Source: Desulfovibrio sp. UBA2564 | GTDB lineage: Bacteria > Desulfobacterota > Desulfovibrionia > Desulfovibrionales > Desulfovibrionaceae | NCBI GenBank assembly: GCA_002340305.1 | Contig: DDLU01000226.1 | Coordinates: forward strand, 1-26,143 | Reading direction: 5' to 3' | Length of the DNA: 26,143 nt | Shown: positions 1 through 6,999 of the stretch, in pieces | Position numbering within the stretch: the stretch's first letter is position 1 | Layout of the letters: each line of letters opens with the position of its first letter | Notes under the pieces: generated by a model | Told to the model about the DNA's origin: nothing | Seen by the model: the letters and a program-made list of their open reading frames with translations, nothing else | The model's database searches: none | Made by a program: the position numbers and the translations under genes

Positions 1-3
1 AAA

Positions 4-27
4 GCGGCGGGGCCACGGGACCCCGCC
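4..27 (-). terminator. Probable intrinsic terminator after the amino-acid binding protein gene
   Basis: A 7-bp GC-only stem (GGCGGGG at 6-12 with CCCCGCC at 21-27) closes an 8-nt loop. Read on the minus strand it is followed by GCTTT and then the window edge, so the U tract is only partly visible. It lies about 25 nt past the stop codon at 50-52 and would end the ABC transporter transcript. Confidence 0.6.
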
Positions 28-49
28 TGTCTAGCATATCAAAAGAAGC

Positions 50-871
50 CTAGGGCCACATTTCGATCTTTTCAGTAAGGGGAAAGTAGTACTTGGTGTC
101 AGGGCCGTACCACTTATTGTAAATTTTTTCGTAAGTGCCGTCTTTCCACATATCCTGCAGTGCGAAGTTCACAGCGTCACGGAGCTTGGAATCATCTTCA
201 ACAAGACCGATGCCGTAAGGCTCGTTGGAGAAGAAATCACCAACCAGCTCGTACTTGCCGGGGACCTGTGCAGCGTAGCCGAGCAGGATAGTGGAGTCGG
301 TGGACCATGCGTCTACACGACCCATCTGCAATGCCTGAAAGCACTCGGATTCTTTCTGGTAAGAGATAACTTTGGGAGCAACGTCGCCAAGTTCCTTGAG
401 CAGGTTCTTAACGTTTAGCTCGGAAGTGGTACCCTGCATTACTGCAACCCTTTTACCTACGAAATCCTTGAGGGTGGAAAACTTTCCTTTGGGAGCAAGC
501 ATTTTCTGACCGTCAAAGAAGTAGGTGATGGAAAAGTCAATGGACTTATCGCGGGAACGCTTGTGAGTCATGTTGGAAACGGAAGCGTCGATACGGCCCT
601 GCTGGAGGAAACCGATACGGGTTTTGTTGTTAACGGGAACCTGATCGATTTTAACGCCGAGGCGCTTTGCGATTTCGTTAGCGATATCTACGTCAAAGCC
701 AACCCATTCTTTTTTGGCGTTGTAGAAAGCACCGGGGATGGAGTCAGTCATGATACCGACACGGATAACCTTGTCTTTCATGATTCTGTCATAAGTGGCA
801 CCTGCAAAAGCAGTTGCAGCGAAAGCCATAACCAGAGCGGCTGCGAGAGCCAGAGTCATAAACCTTTTCAT
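50..871 (-). CDS. Polar amino-acid ABC transporter, periplasmic substrate-binding protein
   Basis: This is a 273-residue family 3 solute-binding protein that captures an amino acid in the periplasm and delivers it to an ABC permease. Residues 1-23 form a clear Sec signal peptide (MKRF, hydrophobic core, AFA/G cleavage). The mature part has the SBP_bac_3 features: VIRVGIMTDSIP near residue 37, GFDVDIANEIAKRLG, a GRIDASVSNM segment, and a GKRVAVMQGTTSE hinge segment. The ATG at 869-871 is chosen over an upstream in-frame start at 898 because GGAGGAAACA directly precedes it and the signal peptide then begins at residue 1. The matching ATPase gene lies upstream on the same strand, 159 bp away; no permease is in the window. 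The stop is TAG. The substrate cannot be fixed from sequence; a glutamine- or general-polar-type ligand is likely. Confidence 0.92.
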   Translation of the reverse strand: MKRFMTLALAAALVMAFAATAFAGATYDRIMKDKVIRVGIMTDSIPGAFYNAKKEWVGFDVDIANEIAKRLGVKIDQVPVNNKTRIGFLQQGRIDASVSNMTHKRSRDKSIDFSITYFFDGQKMLAPKGKFSTLKDFVGKRVAVMQGTTSELNVKNLLKELGDVAPKVISYQKESECFQALQMGRVDAWSTDSTILLGYAAQVPGKYELVGDFFSNEPYGIGLVEDDSKLRDAVNFALQDMWKDGTYEKIYNKWYGPDTKYYFPLTEKIEMWP

Positions 872-1030
872 TGTTTCCTCCTGCGTGGAAATAGACAAAG
901 AGTATACAAAAGAGCGATCCCCGACGCGGAAACCGCGAACTTCCTTATACCGGACTGTAAATATTACATTTGCAGACCATTACCTCACCTCACTATAAAC
1001 ACCCGCCACAATTAAATGCCGGGAAATTAC

Positions 1031-1759
1031 CTAATGCGAAAGAATCTTGCTCAAAAAAAGCTTGGAGCGTTCATGCTGCGGATTATGGAAAAATTCATCG
1101 GGAGTGTTTTCCTCAATGAGAGCTCCTTCGTCCATAAAGATAACGCGGTCTGCAACCTCACGGGCAAAGCCCATTTCATGGGTCACGCAAACCATGGTCA
1201 TGCCTTCACGGGCCAGAGCCTTCATTACATCCAGAACCTCATTGATCATTTCCGGGTCCAGAGCGGAGGTGGGTTCGTCAAAAAGCATGATATTCGGACG
1301 CATTGCCAGACCGCGGGCAATAGCCACACGCTGCTGTTGTCCACCGGAAAGCTGGGAAGGATAGTCGCCGGCCTTATCCGGAATGTTAACCTTGGAAAGA
1401 AGTTCCATGGCCAAATCTTCAGCATCCTTGCGCTTCATATTACGGACCATGGTCGGCGCAAGAATGATATTTTCCAAAACCGTCATATGCGGATAAAGGT
1501 TGAAAGACTGAAATACAAACCCGATCTCTGCACGCAGCAGTGGCAGATTGACTCTGGGGCCGTTAACATCCATATCTTCTACAACTATTTCACCTTCCTG
1601 AATAGGTTCAAGACGGTTAATACAGCGAATCATGGTACTCTTACCGGAACCGGAAGGACCGCAGACAACAACCACTTCGCCTTTTTTAATATGAAGGTTT
1701 AAATCCCTGAGGGCGTGGTAATCACCGTAGTATTTGTTGACATTATTAAATTTTATCAC
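1031..1759 (-). CDS. Polar amino-acid ABC transporter ATP-binding protein (GlnQ/HisP type)
   Basis: This 242-residue cytoplasmic ATPase drives uptake of a polar amino acid through a permease not seen here. Visible motifs are Walker A GPSGSGKST (34-42), Q-loop Gln84, signature LSGGQQQR (137-144), Walker B IMLFDEP (157-163), D-loop SALD and H-loop His194. Length and the opening IKFNNVNKYYGDYHALRDL are typical of the GlnQ family. The start codon is GTG (1757-1759) with only a weak ribosome-binding site; there is no in-frame ATG at the expected position, and family alignment supports this start. It ends with TAG, 159 bp before the binding-protein gene, so the two probably share transcription. The binding-protein gene has its own very strong ribosome-binding site, which would let it be made in excess. 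Confidence 0.92.
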   Translation of the reverse strand: MIKFNNVNKYYGDYHALRDLNLHIKKGEVVVVCGPSGSGKSTMIRCINRLEPIQEGEIVVEDMDVNGPRVNLPLLRAEIGFVFQSFNLYPHMTVLENIILAPTMVRNMKRKDAEDLAMELLSKVNIPDKAGDYPSQLSGGQQQRVAIARGLAMRPNIMLFDEPTSALDPEMINEVLDVMKALAREGMTMVCVTHEMGFAREVADRVIFMDEGALIEENTPDEFFHNPQHERSKLFLSKILSH

Positions 1760-1949
1760 TTTTGTACAAATCCCGTAAAAAAATTATTCAAAGGTCGAAG
1801 GAAACGGGTACCAAATGGAACAAAATTCAGCAAGTCCAGCGTGTTTTTGGATGAACACTTCTCTTTTTAACGTTTCGCGAATTATATATCTTAGGAAAAA
1901 TCATTTTTGCTAAAAACCGACCTTCTTTTTCCTGCAAAAATCAACTTCA

Positions 1950-2035
1950 CACAATATTGTGCATTTCGAAAATCGAAATTATTTTTAACTTTCTTGCGTT
2001 TTGATCATAAAAATTCCTGTCTAATCAATATGATT
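1950..2035. promoter_or_regulatory. Cluster of short palindromes in the divergent 465-bp AT-rich intergenic region
   Basis: Nothing codes convincingly between 1760 and 2224. Three inverted repeats stand out: CACAATATTGTG (1950-1961, perfect), ATTTCGA-AAA-TCGAAAT (1963-1979, 7-bp arms), and AATCA-ATA-TGATT (2023-2035). They lie between the divergent ABC-transporter and sigma-54-activator genes and could be operators for either. No known consensus is matched with confidence. A further 10-bp palindrome TTTGTACAAA sits at 1762-1771, next to the ABC ATPase start. Confidence 0.35.
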
Positions 2036-2224
2036 GGAAGCAAATAAACACGAAGTCATTTTCTTAGACATCCAGTGCTTAAAATTATTTTATTCTAAAT
2101 TTAACACCACCAGCCAGATAAGCAGGGACCATTTTATGATGTTTTACAGGATTACTCTTAATTTATCGGCATTAATAATATATATAGAGTTGAAAAGGTT
2201 CTCACTTAGATATATGGAATCTAC

Positions 2225-3652
2225 ATGCCTGAGAGTACATTACTATTCATAGCCGAACCCCAGTCCGTCACCTCCGTGTTTTCCCCGCTTAAAGAAGCAG
2301 GGTTTCAAGCAGGGCTGGCCGACAACCTTGCCGGAGCGGTCAATTTCATCAAAAAGTCAAAGCCGTGCCTCATTTTCACAAGGCCGGTCATGCAGGGCTA
2401 TTCTGCTCAGGCACTTCTTGCTGAAGCTGTAAACATTGAAAATTTCCCACCAGTTGTGGTATTTTCCCGCAACGGTTCCGCTGATGAAGCGCAAAAATTC
2501 ATGGAACTTGGCGCACGCGATTACTGGCTGGAACCTCTGTCATGGGAAAAGATCAAACTTATGCTTCCCGATGATAAACCTGCTTCCATGCCTGCCCCGG
2601 AACAACTGGGAGCAGCGGAGAAGCCTGTCGCACCGGAAGCAAAAGGCACACAGGGCCGCTATCAGATTATCGGGCAACACCCCGCTATGGCCCGTGTTCT
2701 GGGCCTCGCCAAGCAGGTTGCCAAATCCAAGGCCACAGTATTAATTTCCGGTGAATCAGGAACAGGTAAAGAAATGTTCGCCCGCTTCCTGCACCACCAT
2801 TCCGACCGCAACGATAAGCCTTTCGTGGCTATCAACTGCGCCGCCCTGCCCGAACACCTGCTCGAATCAGAACTTTTCGGTCATGAAAAAGGCGCATTCA
2901 CCGGAGCCATTAACCGCAAACTGGGTAAATTTGAACTGGCTTCCGGCGGAACCATCCTTCTTGATGAAATCACAGAAATGGAACTCGGCTTACAGGCTAA
3001 ACTGCTCAGGGTTTTACAGGAAGGTGAAATTGACCGCGTTGGCGGTGTGGAAACCGTCAAGGTTGATGTTCGCGTACTGGCAACCACCAACCGGGCCATT
3101 GAAGAAACAGTTAAGGAAGGAAAATTCAGGCAGGACCTTTTTTACCGCTTGAACGTCATTCCGCTCAAACTCCCGGCACTAGCCCAGCGTGGCGAAGACA
3201 TCCTGCTTCTGGCAAAATTTTTCGTTAATAAATACTGCACCGAATACGGGCTGCCTCCGCTGGCATTCTCCGGGGAAGCCACCAAATGGCTGCTTGGCTA
3301 TGAATGGCCCGGCAACGTTCGTGAGTTGCAAAACCTTATGGAAAGAGCAGTACTCCTCTCCGAAACAGGACCCATTGAGTCCAGGCACTTCCTTAATGAT
3401 CCCGATGCATGGATGCCGGATGAAGCACATACCGGAGAAAATGCGCCCGAAACAGAAGGGCCTGCAAATGCAGACGGCGTAGCAGCAGAATTCGCGGTTA
3501 TGCCCATCTCTGAAATGGAGAAAAAGCTGATCATCAAGAGTCTCGACCAGACCTCAGGAAACCGTACCAAGGCTGCTGAGTTGCTGGGAATATCTGTTCG
3601 AACCCTGCGCAACAAGCTTAATGATTACAAGAAGCAGGGTCTGGATTTGTAG
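2225..3652 (+). CDS. Sigma-54-dependent transcriptional activator with a degenerate receiver domain
   Basis: This 475-residue protein has a receiver-like N-terminus (about 3-115), a Pro/Ala linker, a sigma-54 AAA+ domain (about 145-385), and a Fis-type helix-turn-helix (about 445-468, GNRTKAAELLGISVRTLRNK). The AAA+ part is intact: Walker A GESGTGKE (176-183), GAFTGA loop (223-228) that contacts sigma-54, Walker B GGTILLDE (241-248), and the WPGNVREL segment (361-368). The receiver lacks the phospho-acceptor Asp: Thr52 stands at that position, and the usual KP loop reads Glu103-Pro104. It is therefore unlikely to be switched by phosphorylation. The HTH resembles FlbD/FlrC-type flagellar activators, but no flagellar gene is nearby, so targets are unknown. 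The start ATG has a weak GGAA five bases upstream. The gene stands alone with its own terminator. Confidence 0.9.
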   Translation: MPESTLLFIAEPQSVTSVFSPLKEAGFQAGLADNLAGAVNFIKKSKPCLIFTRPVMQGYSAQALLAEAVNIENFPPVVVFSRNGSADEAQKFMELGARDYWLEPLSWEKIKLMLPDDKPASMPAPEQLGAAEKPVAPEAKGTQGRYQIIGQHPAMARVLGLAKQVAKSKATVLISGESGTGKEMFARFLHHHSDRNDKPFVAINCAALPEHLLESELFGHEKGAFTGAINRKLGKFELASGGTILLDEITEMELGLQAKLLRVLQEGEIDRVGGVETVKVDVRVLATTNRAIEETVKEGKFRQDLFYRLNVIPLKLPALAQRGEDILLLAKFFVNKYCTEYGLPPLAFSGEATKWLLGYEWPGNVRELQNLMERAVLLSETGPIESRHFLNDPDAWMPDEAHTGENAPETEGPANADGVAAEFAVMPISEMEKKLIIKSLDQTSGNRTKAAELLGISVRTLRNKLNDYKKQGLDL

Positions 3653-3678
3653 ACACTTTCCGCAAATAAGTTTTCAGC

Positions 3679-3710
3679 AATGGCTGCCGTAATTTTTGCG
3701 GCAACCATTT
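3679..3710 (+). terminator. Probable terminator of the sigma-54 activator gene
   Basis: An 11-bp stem with one mismatch (3679-3689 with 3699-3709) and a 9-nt loop lies 27 nt after the TAG stop at 3650-3652. It is followed by TTTAATTT, a modest U tract, so termination on the plus strand is likely but not strong. Confidence 0.6.
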
Positions 3711-3789
3711 AATTTGCTGCGCTTCGCGCTTTATTGATAATCCCCTTTGCAATCCTCAGTAGTTAAAAAACACTTTCTTGAAACTGATC

Positions 3790-3818
3790 AAAAAAAAGGC
3801 TGCCCAAAATGGACAGCC
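3790..3818 (-). terminator. serS: Intrinsic terminator of serS
   Basis: An 8-bp stem (3798-3805 with 3811-3818) has one position that is a G-U wobble only when read on the minus strand, and a 5-nt loop. On that strand it is followed by a run of at least seven T. It lies 26 nt past the serS stop codon. Confidence 0.8.
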
Positions 3819-3843
3819 CTTCGCTACTTGATATCTATAAAAA

Positions 3844-5121
3844 CTAATCAGCGGTGATCACTTCCAGACCGCCCATGTAAGGCCGAAGTGCTTCAGGAAT
3901 GACGATGGAACCGTCAGCCTGCTGATAGTTTTCAACCACAGCAACAAAAGTACGTCCTACTGCGAGGCCGGAACCGTTCAGTGTGTGTACGAACTGCTTT
4001 TTCTTGCTGTCTTTGGGCTGGAACTTGATGTTGGCACGGCGGGCCTGAAAATCCACGCAGTTGGAGCAGGAAGAAATCTCGCGGTATTTGTCCTGTCCGG
4101 GCAGCCATACTTCAATATCGTAAGTTTTTGCGGAACCGAAGCCCATGTCGCCGGTGCACAAGGTGATAACACGGTAGTGCAGGCCGAGACGCTTGAGAAT
4201 TTCTTCAGCATGTCCGGTCATCTTTTCGAGGTCTTCGAAAGACTTATCCGGGTGGGCAAAACGAACCATCTCCACTTTGTGGAACTGGTGCTGACGGATC
4301 AGACCTTTAGTGTCCTTACCGTAGGAACCTGCTTCAGAGCGGAAACAAGGGGTCGGTGCACAGTAAGCGATGGAAAGATCATCTTCGCTGAGCACTTCAT
4401 CACGGTGCAGGTTGGTCAGCGGAACTTCCGCAGTGGGAATCATGTAGTATTCCCAGTTGTTCAGTTTGAAAAGGTCTTCCTCAAACTTGGGCAGCTGCCC
4501 GGTACCGAACAGGGAATCGCGGTTAACGATGTAAGGAGGAATAATCTCGGTGTAACCGTGATCCATGGTCTGCACGTCAACCATGAAAGAAGTCAGTGCG
4601 CGCTCAAGGCGTGCACCCCATTTCTTAAGCACCACAAAACGTGCACCGGTAAGTTTGGCAGCACGTTCGAAATCTACACCGCCCAGCTCTACAGCCAGAT
4701 CCCAATGTTCGCGGGGAGTGAAATCAAACTCAGGTTTCTCGCCCCAATGACGGATGACCGGGTTGTCGTCTTCGGTTTTACCGAAAGGAACGGACTCGTC
4801 AGGCATGTTGGGAACGGAACTTAGCCATTCACGTTCTGCAGTTTCAATATCTTTAAGGTCTTCATCAAGAGCTTTAATTTTACCTGAGACTTCACCCATG
4901 CGAGCGATGATCCCGGAGGCATCTCCGCCTTCGCGCTTGATCTTGGCAATCTCGCCTGAGGTGGAGTTACGCTCGGCCTTGAGAGATTCCACTTCCTGCA
5001 AGAGAGCCTTGCGGCGGGAATCCAGATCGCTGAATTCATTAACATCAAGTTTGGAACCTCTTTTTTCGAGGCTTTCGCGAACTACATCCAGATTGTTCTG
5101 TACAAATTTCAAATCGAGCAT
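3844..5121 (-). CDS. serS: Seryl-tRNA synthetase
   Basis: This class II synthetase charges tRNA-Ser (and tRNA-Sec where present) with serine in the cytoplasm. The 425 residues match bacterial SerRS length. Residues 1-100 form the long antiparallel coiled coil that grips the tRNA variable arm (rich in Lys/Glu heptads, for example about 35-100). The catalytic domain has motif 2 from Phe260-Arg261-Ser-Glu (FRSEAGSYGKDTKG, 260-273) and motif 3 LNGSGLAVGR (381-390), plus the TAEVPL serine-binding segment (230-235). The ATG at 5119-5121 is preceded by AGGAGAAAGAA, a good ribosome-binding site. It appears to be transcribed alone, with a terminator 26 nt downstream. The stop is TAG. No T-box leader is seen. 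Confidence 0.98.
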   Translation of the reverse strand: MLDLKFVQNNLDVVRESLEKRGSKLDVNEFSDLDSRRKALLQEVESLKAERNSTSGEIAKIKREGGDASGIIARMGEVSGKIKALDEDLKDIETAEREWLSSVPNMPDESVPFGKTEDDNPVIRHWGEKPEFDFTPREHWDLAVELGGVDFERAAKLTGARFVVLKKWGARLERALTSFMVDVQTMDHGYTEIIPPYIVNRDSLFGTGQLPKFEEDLFKLNNWEYYMIPTAEVPLTNLHRDEVLSEDDLSIAYCAPTPCFRSEAGSYGKDTKGLIRQHQFHKVEMVRFAHPDKSFEDLEKMTGHAEEILKRLGLHYRVITLCTGDMGFGSAKTYDIEVWLPGQDKYREISSCSNCVDFQARRANIKFQPKDSKKKQFVHTLNGSGLAVGRTFVAVVENYQQADGSIVIPEALRPYMGGLEVITAD

Positions 5122-5179
5122 TTCTTTCTCCTAATATCATCTATATAAAAAGGCTCGTCTCAAGCCGCAGTAACATCCT

Positions 5180-5253
5180 CAAAATAAATTTAATTTATTT
5201 TGAAAAAACAGATTTTTTTATTTCATTTAATTCATTTCCATGAATTAAATGAA
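5180..5253. repeat. Two adjacent AT-rich inverted repeats upstream of serS
   Basis: The 200 bp between serS and the next gene contain two perfect, almost GC-free inverted repeats. One has 10-bp arms (5180-5189, 5193-5202) with a 3-nt spacer; the other has 14-bp arms (5222-5235, 5240-5253) with a 4-nt spacer. T-rich runs lie between them on both strands. They may act as a weak terminator for the membrane-protein gene, as protein-binding sites, or as supercoil-sensitive cruciforms. The sequence alone does not decide. Confidence 0.6.
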
Positions 5254-5320
5254 CGAGACACTAGTATCGAATCTAAGCGCACTAATAAAGGGTATTCTTG
5301 CACCAATCTGCATAAAAATA

Positions 5321-5728
5321 CTACAAATCATCAATTCCCATGCGTTTATTTCCGTAGACGCAAGCGATATTGGCATAAATTCCAATAAGAAGCAGCAAGC
5401 CCATCAGACTTTCAATCCAGCAACAGACAAAAATATATACAACGCTGGCGAACATGCCGAAAGCCTGCAAACCCTTTTTCCAGCCCCAAGGAGATTCCAG
5501 CCAGTTGCGCTCATACTCCAAGAGCTTGTCCACAATGACGAAAGGCGGATCCGGTTCCTGCAATTCAAACATTGAAGCAGCAACTCCAACGATAAAAGCC
5601 AAGGTCAGGAAGAAGGACTTAGTCCACAAAGCCATAAGCAGGACAAACACCGAACCGGTCATAATGATCCAATTCCAGTGACTCTGATGTCTCTTCCAGA
5701 CAATTTCTGCGATATTCTTCAAAGCCAT
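5321..5728 (-). CDS. Small hypothetical membrane protein, about four transmembrane helices
   Basis: I do not recognise the family. The 135-residue product has hydrophobic helices at about 19-35, 37-54, 88-103 and 104-123. Between the second and third lies an amphipathic soluble segment, ELQEPDPPFVIVDKLLEYE, which is charged and probably cytoplasmic. The N-terminus is basic (KRHQSH) and the C-terminus is short and polar. The start is uncertain: the ATG at 5726-5728 begins a natural protein but has no clear ribosome-binding site, and the frame stays open to a TTG at 5764 (147 residues). The stop is TAG. It lies upstream of serS on the same strand, separated by the AT-rich inverted repeats, and is divergent from the CinA-type gene. 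A transport or assembly role cannot be assigned. Confidence 0.7.
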   Translation of the reverse strand: MALKNIAEIVWKRHQSHWNWIIMTGSVFVLLMALWTKSFFLTLAFIVGVAASMFELQEPDPPFVIVDKLLEYERNWLESPWGWKKGLQAFGMFASVVYIFVCCWIESLMGLLLLIGIYANIACVYGNKRMGIDDL

Positions 5729-5779
5729 AAGCGGGAGAGTAGCACTTCGCTCCACTGTAAACAATATCTAGGGTAGGCC

Positions 5780-5808
5780 TCTTTAAATATTACCTGAATC
5801 GGTATAAT
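5780..5808 (+). promoter_or_regulatory. Candidate sigma-70 promoter giving a near-leaderless mRNA
   Basis: A perfect TATAAT lies at 5803-5808, only eight bases before the ATG at 5817. With normal spacing, transcription would begin at about 5815-5816, on or next to the start codon. The -35 region (TCTTTA at 5780-5785, 17-bp spacer) is poor. No Shine-Dalgarno sequence precedes the ATG, which fits a leaderless or near-leaderless message. Confidence 0.4.
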
Positions 5809-5816
5809 GTACCTGC

Positions 5817-6296
5817 ATGATTGAAAGCATTGTACCATCTATCGGAAAAATTCTTACTGATAAGGGCTGGACCATGTCCACTGCGGAATCCTGCACCGGA
5901 GGTCTTGTGGCTGCTACACTGACTGACTTCTCCGGCAGTTCCGCATGGTTCTCCGGGGCTGTGGTCGCATACTCCAATGAAGTAAAGATGGCCCAGCTGC
6001 ATGTGCATGAACAGGCCATTATCGACCATGGTGCTGTCAGCGAACCCGTGGTCCGGGCCATGGCTGAAGGCATCTGCAAAACTCTGAATGTTGATGTGGG
6101 AATTTCTCTTTCCGGCATTGCCGGCCCCACGGGCGGAACACCGGACAAACCAGTCGGTACTGTCTGGATGGGCTGGCACGTTAACGGCAAAACCTACGCA
6201 GAGAAATTCATCTTTGACGGCGACCGCATGAGTGTAAAACAGCAGAGCCTGCAAACCGTATTGGAAAAACTGTACCGGTTATTGGAAATAAATTGA
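5817..6296 (+). CDS. pncC: CinA C-terminal-domain protein, nicotinamide-nucleotide amidohydrolase
   Basis: This family deamidates nicotinamide mononucleotide to nicotinate mononucleotide, recycling NMN released by the NAD-dependent DNA ligase and other reactions. The 159 residues correspond to the stand-alone amidase domain without the N-terminal MoCF/COG1058 part of full CinA. Diagnostic motifs are TAESCTGG (22-29) with the catalytic Ser/Cys region, the WFSGAVVAYSNEVK segment (44-57), and SGIAGPTGG (99-107) followed by KPVGTVW. The start at 5817 keeps the normal helix before TAESCTGG; a later ATG at 5874 would cut it off. There is no Shine-Dalgarno sequence, and a TATAAT box lies just upstream. 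thpR follows after 90 bp on the same strand. The stop is TGA. Confidence 0.92.
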   Translation: MIESIVPSIGKILTDKGWTMSTAESCTGGLVAATLTDFSGSSAWFSGAVVAYSNEVKMAQLHVHEQAIIDHGAVSEPVVRAMAEGICKTLNVDVGISLSGIAGPTGGTPDKPVGTVWMGWHVNGKTYAEKFIFDGDRMSVKQQSLQTVLEKLYRLLEIN

Positions 6297-6386
6297 ATAA
6301 AAAGCTAAGATATTACCCTGAATGCTGAAAGTCTTCTTCACTTTTTCCACACCCGGTTCATAAACACCTTAACAAGCTGGGATAAT

Positions 6387-6941
6387 ATGACAAAGATACG
6401 CACATTTATCGCACATCCGGTTCCAGAAGAATGGAAAAGGATTATCGGCGAATCATACGGGACCCTGCAGGAAGGGCTGAAATCGAGAATTGCGTGGGTA
6501 AAGCCGGAAAACATGCACTTCACCCTCAAATTTCTAGGCAGTATTGAGGAAGACAAACTTGCCGAGGTGCAGGGAGTACTGAAAAAAATACCAGTTGTAA
6601 ACTTTAAAATTTCAACAACCGAAGCCGGATTCTTTCCGGCCCTTGAAAAGCCGCGTGTAGCATGGATCGGACTAAGAAAAGGCGGTAAAGAAATCTGCGC
6701 CAATGCCGCCCAAGTGAAAACCGAAATGGCAAAGCTCGGTTTTGAGCAAAACCAAAAGAACTGCCACCCGCACCTCACGCTGGCACGAATCAAAAAAGCA
6801 GCGGATGACGACTGGGCTGCACTGGCAAAGAAGGTCAGTGCCATTGACCTGCCTGAGGCTGAAATCAACGATTTCACCCTCTACAAGAGCGTACTCACGC
6901 CGGATGGACCGATTTATTCTGTGATTGAAGAATACAAATAA
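6387..6941 (+). CDS. thpR: RNA 2',3'-cyclic phosphodiesterase (2'-5' RNA ligase family)
   Basis: This is a 184-residue member of the 2H phosphoesterase family, which hydrolyses 2',3'-cyclic phosphate RNA ends to 2'-phosphate and can ligate 2'-5' ends in vitro. Both catalytic HxTx motifs are present: HFTL (44-47) and HLTL (129-132). The RTFIAHPVP opening and the WVKPENMHFTLKFLG stretch are characteristic of ThpR. A weak GGGA precedes the ATG. It is probably co-transcribed with the CinA-type gene 90 bp upstream; the physiological substrate of the family is not well defined. Its TAA stop overlaps the A-run of the downstream hairpin that serves the opposing protease gene. Confidence 0.93.
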   Translation: MTKIRTFIAHPVPEEWKRIIGESYGTLQEGLKSRIAWVKPENMHFTLKFLGSIEEDKLAEVQGVLKKIPVVNFKISTTEAGFFPALEKPRVAWIGLRKGGKEICANAAQVKTEMAKLGFEQNQKNCHPHLTLARIKKAADDDWAALAKKVSAIDLPEAEINDFTLYKSVLTPDGPIYSVIEEYK

Positions 6942-6976
6942 AAAAAGGCGTGCAGTCCAAACAGACCGCACGCCTT
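6940..6976 (-). terminator. Terminator between converging thpR and HtrA-type protease genes
   Basis: A 9-bp perfect stem (6945-6953 with 6968-6976) continues for three further pairs after one mismatch and closes a short loop. On the minus strand it is followed by seven or more T, so it mainly serves the protease gene that ends at 7000. On the plus strand the following bases are A-rich, so it would act only weakly for thpR. Confidence 0.85.
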
Positions 6977-6999
6977 AAAACTTTATCTGCAAAGACACC

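Noticed and set aside
1016..1702. 228-codon plus-strand frame opposite the ABC ATPase gene
   Set aside because: The minus-strand ATPase has all ABC motifs; this frame has no start signal or domain.
2034..2252. Possible small gene (72 codons) in the intergenic region before the sigma-54 activator
   Set aside because: It starts at TTG without a ribosome-binding site, is composed of AT-driven residues, and overlaps the real start of the activator.
3985..4824. 279-codon plus-strand frame opposite serS
   Set aside because: serS is unambiguous across this entire stretch; the antisense product resembles nothing and is a codon-bias shadow.
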